Origin: Pedobacter psychrodurus
GTDB lineage: Bacteria; Bacteroidota; Bacteroidia; Sphingobacteriales; Sphingobacteriaceae
Assembly (NCBI RefSeq): GCF_004331735.1
Contig: NZ_SJSO01000015.1
Span: 1-64,000, forward strand
Reading direction: 5' to 3'
Length of the DNA stretch: 64,000 nucleotides
Shown here: one piece after another, positions 8,208 to 16,302 of the stretch
Layout of the letters: the number at the start of each line of letters is the position of its first letter
Position numbering within the stretch: the stretch's first letter is position 1
Made by a program: the position numbers and the translations under genes
Notes under the pieces: model-generated
Databases searched by the model: none
What the model saw: only the letters and a program-made list of their open reading frames with translations
What the model was told of the DNA's origin: nothing

Positions 8208-9067
8208 TAGCCTAAAATCTCTTCTACATGTTTTTCGATGTTCGTGCAGATCTGATCTACAGGCAGGTCGTTTGCATCTTCTCCAAATGGATTTTCTATT
8301 TCTTCAGCTATCAGCTCCAAACTCGCTAATACATAGAGGATAAAGGGGACAATCGGGATGACAAAATAACCTAAGCTAAACACCCATCCGAAAGGTAAAG
8401 TGATTACGTAGATAAAGATGAACTTCTTGATAAAGGCACTATAAGAATATGGGATTGGTGTGTTTTTGATGCGTTCGCAAGCGCCACAGATATCGGTAAA
8501 TTGATTAAAATCGCTTGAAAGTACAATAAATTGTTCCTGCGATATAGCGCCCTTTTCTAGTAATTCATATAATCTGTTAATTAAGCTTCCCGCAATTTGG
8601 TTTGGAATATGTTTACCTTCTTCAACCTCTATTAAAAGACTGTTTTTACCAAAATACATTCTTTCGCGTAAATGTTCCTTTAAGGCAAAAGCATATTTTG
8701 GAATGCCGTATTCGAAAAAGCGGACATCTTCTTCCGTCAATTTAAGTGCCTTTATTTTCATGGCCAGGTTGCGGCTCACATTAGTTAATGATCCCAGTAA
8801 CTTTCTTCCTTCCCACCACCTGTCGTATGCCGTATTAGTTCTGAAAACCAATAACATGGACAATACAAAGCCCAATAAGCTATGCATCATTCCTATGTTG
8901 GTAACGTAGTCACTTTTAGAAAGTTGAAGAAAATTGAGTTCTACAAAGGCTACCAAACCCGAAAAAATAGCTACTGCAAGCATTAACGGCCACAGCTTTC
9001 TGAAGGTATCGCTTTTATGGATGTGAAAAATGAAGGTACTCCAATTTTTAGGGTTGTAATTAATCAT
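8207..9067 (-). CDS. Bestrophin-family anion channel (UPF0187)
   Basis: The 286-residue membrane protein matches bacterial bestrophins, pentameric channels that pass anions or, in some bacterial members, cations. Family marks are two hydrophobic helices near residues 28-70, the highly conserved LLVFRTNTAYDRWWEGR motif around residue 72-88, and the C-terminal PFILYVLASLELIAEEIENPFG block, which contains the acidic cytosolic gate region. Length is normal for bacterial members. It is the first gene of a compact minus-strand run with the HDAC-like gene, joined by a 1-base overlap. Confidence 0.9.
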   Translation of the reverse strand: MINYNPKNWSTFIFHIHKSDTFRKLWPLMLAVAIFSGLVAFVELNFLQLSKSDYVTNIGMMHSLLGFVLSMLLVFRTNTAYDRWWEGRKLLGSLTNVSRNLAMKIKALKLTEEDVRFFEYGIPKYAFALKEHLRERMYFGKNSLLIEVEEGKHIPNQIAGSLINRLYELLEKGAISQEQFIVLSSDFNQFTDICGACERIKNTPIPYSYSAFIKKFIFIYVITLPFGWVFSLGYFVIPIVPFILYVLASLELIAEEIENPFGEDANDLPVDQICTNIEKHVEEILG

Positions 9068-9101
9068 TTCTTAATTTTATTTGATGCGTATTTGTTCTTC
9101 G

Positions 9102-10391
9102 TTATAGTAAGACATCCTTACTTACTTTTAAAAGCGCTTGTCCGGCCAAATAAACATCTTCGAAAGAGTTATAAAGCGGAATAGCACTCAAGCGGATCAC
9201 ATCAGGTTCGCGCCAATCGCCAAGTATGTGGTTGGCCATTAAGCCATCAAAAATCTGTTTGCCCTTACGTTGCGCGATGATGGATAATTGGGCCCCTCTA
9301 TCTTTGGCTACTTTAGGTGTGATAATTTTATACTGCTCTACTCCTAACTCTATATTTACTTCATTTATAATAAATTCAAGGTATGCAGTTAAACTAATAC
9401 TTTTATTTCTTAAAGGCTCTATAAAGCCCGCCTGTTCGAATATCTGAAGAGATGCATGGTATAAAGCCATAGGCATTACCTGTGTACAGCTTACCTGCCA
9501 ACCGTCTGCCCCAGCTTCTGGAATAAAGCCTTTTTCCATTTTAAAACGTTTACTTTCCTGGTAGCCCCACCATCCTGCAAAGCGGTTTAATTCAGTGTTG
9601 TTGAAATGTTTTTCGTGAACAAAGATTCCGCTTATTCCCCCCGGACCTGAATTTTGGTATTTGTATGAGCACCAACAAGCAAAGTCAACATCCCAATCGT
9701 GAAGCTTTACAGGAACATTACCTGCGGCATGTGCCAGATCCCATCCTACAATTGCCCCAATTTCATGTCCTGCTTTTGTAATGGTTTCCATATCGTACCA
9801 TTGCCCGGTATAATAATTGATTCCGCTGAACAATACCAAGGCGATTTCATCAGTGTTTTCTTTGATCTTAGCTATAATATCTTCTGTGTGAAGTATTTCT
9901 TCGCCTTCTTTAGGAAAAACCTCTATAATCGCCTCTTTAGGGTCGAAACCATGAAATCTTACCTGGCTCTCTATTGCGTATTGGTCAGATGGAAATGCAC
10001 CACCTTCCATAATGATTTTAAAGCGTTTGCCTTTGGGCTGATAAAAGCTAACCATTAACAAATGGAGGTTTACGGTTAAGGTATTCATTGGGCATACCTC
10101 TGATGGTAATGCTCCGACAATTGGTGCCATTAGCTTTTTGAGCGCTTTGTGATAGAACATCCAAGGTTCATTTCCATCAAACCAACCCTCTACTGCATAG
10201 TTGGCCCAGTTATTAAGCTGGTTCTTTAAAACTTCACTAGCTACTTTAGGTTGAAGTCCTAATGAGTTGCCGCACAGGTAAATAAAATCTATTCCATTGT
10301 GGTTTGGAAATAAGAACTGAGACCTGAAATGACGAAGCTGATCAGCTCCGTCTTGTGTTTGTGCGAATAATAAGTTGTTTTCAAAATTCAT
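9102..10391 (-). CDS. kynU: Kynureninase
   Basis: Kynureninase is a PLP enzyme that cleaves kynurenine to anthranilate and alanine, or 3-hydroxykynurenine to 3-hydroxyanthranilate. The 429-residue protein shows the family start FIYLCGNSLGLQP, the substrate-loop region around MNTLTVNLHLL, the PLP-pyridine Asp region VGWDLAHAAGN and the PLP lysine in SYKYQNSGPGG (K244 in this numbering). An in-frame ATG exists at 10451, but the first 20 codons from there overlap an intrinsic terminator at 10404-10439, so 10391 is preferred. No other kynurenine-pathway gene is nearby, so its partners must be elsewhere. Confidence 0.92.
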   Translation of the reverse strand: MNFENNLLFAQTQDGADQLRHFRSQFLFPNHNGIDFIYLCGNSLGLQPKVASEVLKNQLNNWANYAVEGWFDGNEPWMFYHKALKKLMAPIVGALPSEVCPMNTLTVNLHLLMVSFYQPKGKRFKIIMEGGAFPSDQYAIESQVRFHGFDPKEAIIEVFPKEGEEILHTEDIIAKIKENTDEIALVLFSGINYYTGQWYDMETITKAGHEIGAIVGWDLAHAAGNVPVKLHDWDVDFACWCSYKYQNSGPGGISGIFVHEKHFNNTELNRFAGWWGYQESKRFKMEKGFIPEAGADGWQVSCTQVMPMALYHASLQIFEQAGFIEPLRNKSISLTAYLEFIINEVNIELGVEQYKIITPKVAKDRGAQLSIIAQRKGKQIFDGLMANHILGDWREPDVIRLSAIPLYNSFEDVYLAGQALLKVSKDVLL

Positions 10392-10403
10392 TGCCTCAAT
10401 ATT

Positions 10404-10439
10404 ACAAAAAAAGCAGGTATTGTTTCCAAACCTGCTTTT
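10404..10439 (-). terminator. Intrinsic terminator downstream of the PNPOx-like gene
   Basis: Arms aaaagcaggt (10409-10418) and acctgctttt (10430-10439) pair perfectly around an 11-nt loop. Read on the minus strand the stem is followed by a run of U. It ends the transcript of the gene at 10457-10945 and lies just upstream of the chosen kynU start. Confidence 0.75.
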
Positions 10440-10456
10440 CAATTTATGCAAAGAAA

Positions 10457-10945
10457 TTAAAATTTTATGGTATCGTGTTTGCCTAAATCGGGTGTGCTGC
10501 CGGTTACTACTGCTTTTAATATGCTGAATAGTACCACTATTTTAGATGCTGAAGCATCCCAGTATTCCGCTTCTTCTGGTGTTACCTTTATTAAGATTAA
10601 TCTGGGGTCTTCAATTCCATCTGGAAACCATGCCTTGATAAATGGAGAGAAATAAGCTTCTTTACGTACTTTATCATCTATCAGTTCAGCTTTACCCTTT
10701 ACGGTTAGATAGGTGTTTTTAGATGGATCGCTATAAGCAAGCAATACATTGTTCTCTTTTGAAATTTCTTTAGATTTTAATGAATATTCGTTGGTGTAAA
10801 ACCATAAGCTGCCATCATCTTCAATCTTTGCTGTGCCCATTGGTCTGCTTCCAAATTCATCTCCAGAAGAAAATGTAGTAAATATACAGGTTCGTACACT
10901 TTCTGCCATTTCTTTTAGGATTGCTATGTTTTTCTCGTTTTTCAT
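10457..10945 (-). CDS. Pyridoxamine 5'-phosphate oxidase-like FMN-binding protein (general stress protein 26 type)
   Basis: The protein has the split-barrel FMN-binding fold of the PNPOx-like superfamily. Starting at the ATG at 10945 (MKNEKNIAIL) gives 162 residues, the usual length for the general-stress-protein-26 group; the upstream ATG at 10984 would add 13 unlikely residues. Recognisable segments are CIFTTFSSGDEFGSRPMG, the SLWFYTNEYSLKSKEI strand-helix, NTYLTVKGKAEL, and the C-terminal YWDAS. Its substrate or cofactor partner is unknown; oxidoreductase or flavin-sequestering roles are proposed for the family. An intrinsic terminator follows. Confidence 0.85.
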   Translation of the reverse strand: MKNEKNIAILKEMAESVRTCIFTTFSSGDEFGSRPMGTAKIEDDGSLWFYTNEYSLKSKEISKENNVLLAYSDPSKNTYLTVKGKAELIDDKVRKEAYFSPFIKAWFPDGIEDPRLILIKVTPEEAEYWDASASKIVVLFSILKAVVTGSTPDLGKHDTIKF

Positions 10946-10998
10946 AATTTTTGATATATGAAAGAAAAACAAGAAGTACGTCAAAAGGTTTCTGTTAA

Positions 10999-11604
10999 TT
11001 AAACCTTATTTGGTTTGCTGACATATTTATTGCCTTTTAAAAAGAAGCGCCATGGTAATAAAGCATGTTCTTTGGCGTAAGCAATGCCTACGCGTGGTGT
11101 GGCGGCAATATCTTCGTCCTGGTAACGGATAGCATGGTCTTCTATCCAGATTTCATCTCCAGTTAGATTTTTAGCGTTAAAAGTTTTGTCTATCCCCAGC
11201 GCTTTTGCTGCAGAGCCTGGACCAGCTGATATGGCTCCCTTTGTATGTGGCATATTTCTTCTTTGCTCGATAATATCGATTCCGATCAAAGGCTCGATGC
11301 CTCTAATTAAAACAGCGTGTGGATCGTTTTCTTTCGAACTTACTATGTTAAAGAGGTTGTGCATTCCGTAGCAGAGGTATACATAAGCGATTCCTCCACT
11401 ACCGTACATGGTTTCTGTGCGGTTGGTTCTGCGGCCACCATAAGCATGTGAAGCTTTATCCTTTATGCCAAAATAACCTTCGGTTTCGACGATGATTCCT
11501 GCGGTGATTTCGTTATTGATTCTGGTGTATAGTATCTTGCCTAATAGATCTTTTGCCAGGCTAACCACATCTTCATTCAGGTAATAATCTTCTTTTAACT
11601 TCAA
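10999..11604 (-). CDS. DNA-3-methyladenine glycosylase (AAG/MPG family)
   Basis: This 201-residue protein matches the mammalian-type alkyladenine DNA glycosylase family, which excises 3-methyladenine, hypoxanthine and related bases to start base-excision repair. Family marks: LAKDLLGKIL near the N-terminus, the catalytic Glu in VETEGY (E42), SHAYGGRRTNRTETMYG carrying the base-flipping region, YVYLCYGMHN, and the GPGSAAKALGI loop. Length is normal for bacterial members. It lies between the PNPOx-like gene and the methionine-sulfoxide reductase gene, all on the minus strand, separated by only 14 nt each. Confidence 0.93.
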   Translation of the reverse strand: MKLKEDYYLNEDVVSLAKDLLGKILYTRINNEITAGIIVETEGYFGIKDKASHAYGGRRTNRTETMYGSGGIAYVYLCYGMHNLFNIVSSKENDPHAVLIRGIEPLIGIDIIEQRRNMPHTKGAISAGPGSAAKALGIDKTFNAKNLTGDEIWIEDHAIRYQDEDIAATPRVGIAYAKEHALLPWRFFLKGNKYVSKPNKV

Positions 11605-11618
11605 TATATTTATATTAA

Positions 11619-12098
11619 CTATCTATTTAATATGATTGATATAACTTGCTCTAAATAAGTTTTATCTGTTTCATTAAATTTATCTAAAACTTCGCTATCT
11701 ACATCTAAAACGCCTATCACTTCACCCTTCACAATCAATGGTAAAACAATTTCTGATCTGGAGGCAGATGCACAGGCAATGTGGCCAGGGAATTCTTCAA
11801 CATCAGGAACAATAATGGTTTCTGCTTGTTGCCAGGATGCCCCGCATACTCCTTTTCCTTTTTTAATCCGTGTACAAGCTACCGGGCCTTGAAAGGGACC
11901 TAAAACCAATTCATCGTTTTTAACCAGGTAAAACCCTACCCAGAACCAATTAAACTGTTCTTTAAGTGCTGCTGCTACATTTGCAAGGTTTGCAATAAAA
12001 TCTGTTTCGCCGTAAAGCAAAGCATCTATCTGCGGGATGATCGATTGGTATTGTTCTTCCTTTGATGTATTTCTGGTGATGGTTAAATCTTCTGCCAT
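11619..12098 (-). CDS. msrC: GAF-domain free methionine-(R)-sulfoxide reductase
   Basis: The enzyme reduces free methionine-R-sulfoxide and is built from a single GAF domain. I start at the ATG at 12098 (MAEDLTITRN), giving 159 residues, normal for fRMsr; an ATG seven codons earlier is also in frame. The conserved cysteines are visible in PVACTRIKKGKGVCG and PGHIACASASRSEIVLP, the arrangement used for catalysis and disulfide relay. The ending GVLDVDSEVLDKF is a typical GAF strand-loop. It is the first gene of a minus-strand run with the DNA glycosylase and PNPOx-like genes, which suggests a damage- or oxidant-protection group. Confidence 0.9.
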   Translation of the reverse strand: MAEDLTITRNTSKEEQYQSIIPQIDALLYGETDFIANLANVAAALKEQFNWFWVGFYLVKNDELVLGPFQGPVACTRIKKGKGVCGASWQQAETIIVPDVEEFPGHIACASASRSEIVLPLIVKGEVIGVLDVDSEVLDKFNETDKTYLEQVISIILNR

Positions 12099-12172
12099 TT
12101 TAATTGTTTCTATAATCAAAGTTAATTATGATTTGTGAGATGTAGGCTAACCATAGTTTTTAATGACGAAAA

Positions 12173-12209
12173 TTTGAATGATAACCTATTCTTAAAATTC
12201 TTAGTTTTG
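12173..12209 (+). promoter_or_regulatory. Candidate Bacteroidota promoter for the CrtA-like gene
   Basis: A TTTG at 12173-12176 and a full -7 box TAGTTTTG (12202-12209, consensus TAnnTTTG) lie upstream of the ATG at 12230. The 25-nt spacing is longer than the usual 17-23, so the -33 element is less certain than the -7 box. Confidence 0.4.
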
Positions 12210-12229
12210 GCCTAATCAATAGTGAGTTT

Positions 12230-12919
12230 ATGATCGTAGCCTTAACCATTACCAAATTCCGTGCCCTTACCGTTCCTTTTGCTTTTATGGGGATGGCTAT
12301 TTTAAGGTTGCCGTTATGGTTAAACAAAAAATGTAAGTTCTGGAAATTAATGGGGAGCGGAAAAGATGCTCAGGTAGATTTAGCTCCAGATTACAAACAT
12401 TGGGCAGTACTTACTACCTGGGATAACCGGAAGGATTGTGATGATTTTTATCGTAATTCTTTTGTGATGAAATGGTTCAGTTTCTTTGGAATTGAAAGTT
12501 TTACAATCTTATTAAACCCTTTATATAGTCACGGTTCGTGGTCAGAAATAGAGCCATTTAAAGGTGAAAAGATAAGTAGTGGTCATACTGGTAAAATTGC
12601 TGTGATTACCAGGGCAGCAATTAAGTTTAACAGGTTAAAGGAGTTTAGACGAAATATTAAAAAGGCGGCTGATGCCATGCGCATTGCCCCGGGTTTTATC
12701 TTGTCTGCTGGTATTGGGGAAAATCCATTTTTCGATCAAGCTACCTTTTCGATCTGGACTGATGCGGATAGCATGAAAAACTATGCTTACAAATCTGTTG
12801 ATCATTCTGATGTGATTAAGCTCACCAGGGAGCGCGAATGGTATAGAGAAGAGCTATTTGCCCGTTTCTCGATTGTAGGTAGCTGGGGTACGCTTAATGG
12901 TGTATCTATTGAATTGTAA
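12230..12919 (+). CDS. CrtA-like (spheroidene monooxygenase-like) protein
   Basis: The 229-residue protein resembles proteins annotated spheroidene monooxygenase in Bacteroidota (N-terminal ALTITKFRALTVPFAF, then DYKHWAVLTTWDNRKDCDDF, SAGIGENPFFDQATFSIW and ending REREWYREELFARFSIVGSWG). CrtA in purple bacteria inserts a keto group at C2 of carotenoids and is a heme protein. No carotenoid gene is nearby, so a carotenoid role is not supported by context; family relatives may act on other substrates. The gene is followed after 16 nt by a small conserved gene. Confidence 0.65.
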   Translation: MIVALTITKFRALTVPFAFMGMAILRLPLWLNKKCKFWKLMGSGKDAQVDLAPDYKHWAVLTTWDNRKDCDDFYRNSFVMKWFSFFGIESFTILLNPLYSHGSWSEIEPFKGEKISSGHTGKIAVITRAAIKFNRLKEFRRNIKKAADAMRIAPGFILSAGIGENPFFDQATFSIWTDADSMKNYAYKSVDHSDVIKLTREREWYREELFARFSIVGSWGTLNGVSIEL

Positions 12920-12935
12920 ATAAAAATATAAATAA

Positions 12936-13187
12936 ATGAGAGTAGTAGCAGAACTTCCACATCCGGAATGTAAGATTAGCATTTTTTCGATGAACCAAAA
13001 GTATATCGTAAAGTTCGAGCAGGGAACCTTTGAGCAGAGTTATAAACTGGCAGAACTTGATCTGAGTGGAGGTGGCGTGAATGATGTGTTCGAAATTATT
13101 GATGAGGAATTTATCCAAACGGTTATTGCACGATTTAAGGTAATGCGTTCTGATTTTACAGCTGCATATAACAGACATCAATATTAA
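12936..13187 (+). CDS. Small conserved protein of unknown function
   Basis: The 83-residue product has no signal peptide or membrane segment. It reads as a compact alpha/beta protein (ELPHPECKISIFSMNQKYIV, then KLAELDLSGGGVNDVFEI, ending in a helix with ARFKVMRSDF). From memory, very similar short proteins with the same start and the KYIVKFEQGT segment are widespread in Bacteroidota, so I regard it as a real gene. It lies 16 nt after the CrtA-like gene and is probably co-transcribed. A minus-strand frame covering the same bases is a shadow. Function unknown. Confidence 0.7.
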   Translation: MRVVAELPHPECKISIFSMNQKYIVKFEQGTFEQSYKLAELDLSGGGVNDVFEIIDEEFIQTVIARFKVMRSDFTAAYNRHQY

Positions 13188-13813
13188 TGATTTAACTTGC
13201 GTAAGTTGCTGATTATTAGTTTGTTTATTCGGTTCTTAGAATTATATTCTGAATTTTAGGATATTTTTAGCCCTAAATATCAAACTGAATATCACTTTTT
13301 GTTTAAGTGAACTATTCTATCTTGTTGATATATTGATTTTTAAATACATTAACAAAATATTATTCTTTGTGCTTATTTTGCCAAATAAATGGGAGGTTTG
13401 AGTCAAATCGTCATTTCGACTGTAGCGTAGCGGAATGGAGAAATCTTTGAACTTAACTGAAAGATTCTTCGCTGCGCTCAGGCTGACAAATAAAAATGCG
13501 CATTAATGAATCTGTATTCATCTGAGCGCATTTATATATTCTATTTTCGTTCTTTAAGGTCCTTCGCTGCCATTGGCAGATTCCAAGAACGGTCGTCATT
13601 CTCACGCAGGCGGGAATCTTAAAGCTTATGGCATTACGATTATCTTCGATGAGCACTTCGTGGTTCCCAATCAAGTTGGGAATGACGATTCCCCGCGGAT
13701 TATCATCTCTTAAAACCCTATTATCATAAATATTGGTTTTTATACCAATAAATTATCCCTCAGAATGACCACGAGGGAGTTCCGTGTACTCCGTATTTCC
13801 GTGGCCAAACTTA
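13188..13813. repeat. 626-bp intergenic region with family B (13409-13488) and family A (13593-13687) palindromes
   Basis: No supported gene is present. 13409-13488 opens with cgtcatttcgactgtagcg and closes with gctcaggctgaca (family B). At about 13493-13532 the arms aaatgcgc and gcgcattt enclose an inner atgaat/attcat hairpin, which may end transcription. 13593-13687 opens with tcgtcattctcacgcagg and closes with gttgggaatgacg (family A, same orientation as at 3402). At about 13769-13803 a ccacg...cgtgg palindrome precedes the stop of the Dabb gene. The first 200 bp hold only AT-rich sequence. Confidence 0.65.
13593..13687. repeat. Palindromic repeat, family A copy 2
   Basis: This copy has the same outer arms (tcgtcattct... 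and ...gttgggaatgacg) and the shared inner string aggcgggaatcttaaagct found at 3853-3870. It carries an extra gattatcttcgatgagcac segment in the middle that copies 1 and 3 lack, showing that the inner part is variable. Confidence 0.7.
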
Positions 13814-14152
13814 TTAAGAAATTACAGTGTCATGCACCACCACCCTATACCAGTTCTTAGAGAATTTTTCTACGGCATCTAAATGCACTTTATCTTCCTG
13901 ATAAGCATTATGGTCTGCGATGTTGGCAAATGTAATGGTTAGCGAATAGGTAAAGGAGTTATCGGTAACAGGGCGTACTGGCGTATTAGCGGCTAAGCCA
14001 TAACTTAATGTTTTAATATATTTTATAGGCTTTAAGCTTTCGAAGAAGTTGGCGAAATCTGCGATCTCTGTTTTGGTCAGTTGAGGTTTTAACCAGAACA
14101 TTACGAAGTGTTGGATCTGTCCTTTATCTGCTGTAATATTAATTTCTGTCAT
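13814..14152 (-). CDS. Dabb (stress-responsive A/B barrel) domain protein
   Basis: This 112-residue protein fits the Dabb family, dimeric alpha/beta-barrel proteins found in stress-induced plant proteins and bacterial enzymes. Family features are the first strand IQHFVMFWLKP, the helix ADFANFFESLKPI, the second strand YIKTLSYGL, the NSFTYSLTITFANIADHNAY segment and the terminal HDTVIS strand. Length is normal. It lies downstream of a strong terminator at 14195-14223, so it is probably transcribed alone. Catalytic or binding function is not known. Confidence 0.8.
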   Translation of the reverse strand: MTEINITADKGQIQHFVMFWLKPQLTKTEIADFANFFESLKPIKYIKTLSYGLAANTPVRPVTDNSFTYSLTITFANIADHNAYQEDKVHLDAVEKFSKNWYRVVVHDTVIS

Positions 14153-14194
14153 CGTTTCTTTTTTTGTTAAATATATAAATCATTTTATAGGGCA

Positions 14195-14223
14195 CAAAAA
14201 AAGTCCCGATGTAAATCGGGACT
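14195..14223 (-). terminator. Intrinsic terminator for the glycine-zipper lipoprotein gene
   Basis: Arms agtcccgat (14202-14210) and atcgggact (14215-14223) form a perfect 9-bp stem with a gtaa tetraloop. Read on the minus strand the stem is followed by seven U from the a-run at 14195-14201. It lies 25 nt after the stop of the gene at 14248-14742. Confidence 0.9.
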
Positions 14224-14247
14224 TTAGATATCTTTAAAAACCTTTTT

Positions 14248-14742
14248 TTAGTTTTTAGGCTGCACTCGACCAGATTTTCTGTCTTCACCTCTACCGATTA
14301 AATAGCCGCCACCAGCTCCAACTAATCCGCCAATTATAGCACCCCTACCTTTTTTCTTATCAATTAAAGCACCACCAACTGCTCCTGCTGCACCACCAAT
14401 AACTGCGCCTTTAGCTGCATCGCTCCAACCTTTTTTCTTAGCTGTTGGTTGTGTACCACCATAAGCACTGCTAGAACCACCGCCAGAGCTTGCATAAGAT
14501 CTAGATGAGCTTGTTCTTCTTGCTGCAGCTAATTCTGCCTGGTGTTTAGCTTCTTTTTCCTGCTCTACTTTTGCAACTTCGGCCTTTCTAAAGCTATCTA
14601 ACCTTAAACTATCTTTAACGGCTTTAATAGCCAGTTGTTTTTCGGCCTGTTGTTGTTTTAACGCTGCTTCTTCTTTTGCCTTGTTATTACAAGCAAATAA
14701 AACTGAAGAACTTAATGCGATTACTACCAATATCTTTTTCAT
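14248..14742 (-). CDS. Lipoprotein with coiled coil and glycine-zipper domain
   Basis: The 164-residue product starts with a lipoprotein signal (MKKILVVIALSSSVLFAC, lipid-modified C18). A charged, Ala/Gln/Lys/Glu-rich stretch at about residues 22-75 should form a coiled coil, followed by a Ser/Gly-rich linker (about 76-100). Residues about 105-150 form a glycine zipper (AKGAVIGGAAGAVGGALI, then GRGAIIGGLVGAGGGYLIG), the pattern of YMGG/17-kDa-antigen-like domains that insert into or span membranes. It is probably an outer-membrane-anchored envelope protein. A strong terminator follows. Confidence 0.8.
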   Translation of the reverse strand: MKKILVVIALSSSVLFACNNKAKEEAALKQQQAEKQLAIKAVKDSLRLDSFRKAEVAKVEQEKEAKHQAELAAARRTSSSRSYASSGGGSSSAYGGTQPTAKKKGWSDAAKGAVIGGAAGAVGGALIDKKKGRGAIIGGLVGAGGGYLIGRGEDRKSGRVQPKN

Positions 14743-14873
14743 AACTCTTAATTTTTTAATATGACGCTTGTTTAGTTACCTAACCTCGCTAAACAGGTTT
14801 CAATGGATTGTGTGATTTAGTTAATTACCGATACTTAAGAAAAAATGATGCCAAAATTTTATGATTGAAAAAA

Positions 14874-15599
14874 TTATTCCAATAAATCCATATACCAGAA
14901 GCCCGAAAGTGCTGTGGTTGAGCAAGGTGAATGCTCATCTGTTGTCGTTTTGTTTGGGGTATTATAGGTTCTGAATACCTTCTCTCCGATGGCGAAAGTG
15001 ATTTTATTCCTAAAAATTGGTCCTTCGAATGCGAAAGTATGAAACTCTCCATTCTCGCCACAGGGATCGATATCTGGAGGAAGTTGGCTAATTAAATCGA
15101 GACTGATTACTTTTCCACAGAAATTTTCGAGGTTTTGCTGTGTGCAAACAATGATGGTTTTATAGTTCAGGTTCAAAAATTCATTGATCAAATCTTTAGT
15201 ATTTTTCTTCCAGAGGGGGAAAATAGCCTTAAGCCCAATTTCAGCTAATTTGTTTTCCCGATAAGTGCGTAAGTCCTCTAAAAAGATATCACCGAAAATA
15301 GAATGGGTAATGCCCTCCTCCTTAAATTTAGAAAGATGTTTCTTCATGGTACCATCGTAGGTTTCCATATCAGGCATTTCGCCTAAGCGGATCTGATATA
15401 ACGGAATACCAATACTTTCGGCCTGTTTAATTAATAAGGCTTCTCTAACGCCATGCATCGAAACACGATTGTATTTTTCGGTAACTGTAGTAATCAGGTA
15501 ACGGATTTCGATGGTAGGATCTTGTAAAGCATAGTGTAATGCCAATGTACTGTCTTTACCACCACTCCAATTAAAAATGCAAATCTTTTTATCTGGCAT
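14874..15599 (-). CDS. DUF71/COG2102 ATP pyrophosphatase (diphthine-ammonia ligase family, B12-salvage subgroup)
   Basis: This 241-residue protein has an N-terminal PP-loop ATP-pyrophosphatase domain with SGGKDS at residues 12-17. The C-terminal motif CGENGEFHTFAFEGPIF corresponds to the substrate-side motif of the Dph6 family. Bacteria lack diphthamide, and published comparative genomics of DUF71/COG2102 proposed a bacterial subgroup acting in B12 salvage (probably amidation or ligation of a corrinoid). The location here, as last gene of a cobalamin-riboswitch locus and overlapping the sirtuin gene by 11 nt, agrees with that role. Its exact reaction is unproven. Confidence 0.8.
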   Translation of the reverse strand: MPDKKICIFNWSGGKDSTLALHYALQDPTIEIRYLITTVTEKYNRVSMHGVREALLIKQAESIGIPLYQIRLGEMPDMETYDGTMKKHLSKFKEEGITHSIFGDIFLEDLRTYRENKLAEIGLKAIFPLWKKNTKDLINEFLNLNYKTIIVCTQQNLENFCGKVISLDLISQLPPDIDPCGENGEFHTFAFEGPIFRNKITFAIGEKVFRTYNTPNKTTTDEHSPCSTTALSGFWYMDLLE

Positions 15600-16275
15600 T
15601 AGCTAGGATTTCTTTTAATTCTGCAACGCCTTCTACAGCATTCTTTTCAATACTGATTACGTTTTTATAACGTTTTACATCAGGTGTTTTGGGATCGATA
15701 ATATATTTGTCAACAAATGATGGAACAAAATCTATTAAACCTGCCGCAGGATAAACGGCTAGTGAAGTTCCGATCAATACAAATAAGTCGGCCTGTTTGC
15801 AGAGTTTAGCTGCTACTTCTATCATAGGTACCGCTTCGCCAAACCAAACTACATGTGGACGAAGTTGAGAACCCAACTCGCAAAGCTCGCCCATTTTGAT
15901 TTCTGAACCTACTATGGGATAGGTTAATTCCGCTTTTCTATCGGATTGAGATTTGGTAATTATGCCATGAAGATGCGTAACTTTAGTAGAACCTGCCCTT
16001 TCGTGCAGATCATCAATGTTTTGGGTAATAATTTCAACGTCGAAGTCTTTTTCCAACTCAGCCAGTAATTGGTGAGCCAGATTCGGATCTGCAGCTAAAA
16101 CCTGACGTCTTCTTTCGTTATAAAACTCTTGTACCAATTCGGGGTTTCTTTCCCAGGCTTCAGTAGTAGCCACGTCATAAACATTATAGCCTTCCCACAA
16201 TCCATCAGAATCCCTAAATGTTTTTAACCCACTTTCGGCACTGATCCCTGCTCCTGTTAAAATAACTAATTTCAT
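15589..16275 (-). CDS. NAD-dependent protein deacylase, sirtuin class III (CobB/SIRT5-like), zinc motif absent
   Basis: This 228-residue sirtuin (start at ATG 16275, MKLVILTGAGISAESG) removes acyl groups from lysine using NAD. Visible are the NAD-binding GAGISAESGLKTFR, the QNIDDLHERAG motif, the catalytic His in THLHG and the late GTSLAVYPAAG. FYNERRR carries the Tyr-x-x-Arg pair typical of desuccinylase/demalonylase (class III) members. The usual two Cys-x-x-Cys zinc pairs are missing: only one Cys lies in the region between HLHG and RPHVVWFGEA. The gene sits inside the B12 locus and overlaps the ATP pyrophosphatase gene by 11 nt. Confidence 0.88.
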   Translation of the reverse strand: MKLVILTGAGISAESGLKTFRDSDGLWEGYNVYDVATTEAWERNPELVQEFYNERRRQVLAADPNLAHQLLAELEKDFDVEIITQNIDDLHERAGSTKVTHLHGIITKSQSDRKAELTYPIVGSEIKMGELCELGSQLRPHVVWFGEAVPMIEVAAKLCKQADLFVLIGTSLAVYPAAGLIDFVPSFVDKYIIDPKTPDVKRYKNVISIEKNAVEGVAELKEILANAR

Positions 16276-16302
16276 AAGATGTGATTGCACAGATTTAAAT
16301 GA

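Noticed and set aside
12906..13181. Minus-strand frame opposite the 83-residue gene
   Set aside because: No conserved features; the plus-strand frame follows the CrtA-like gene closely and looks conserved.
13453..13674. Minus-strand frame in the repeat region
   Set aside because: It consists largely of translated family A and B repeats.
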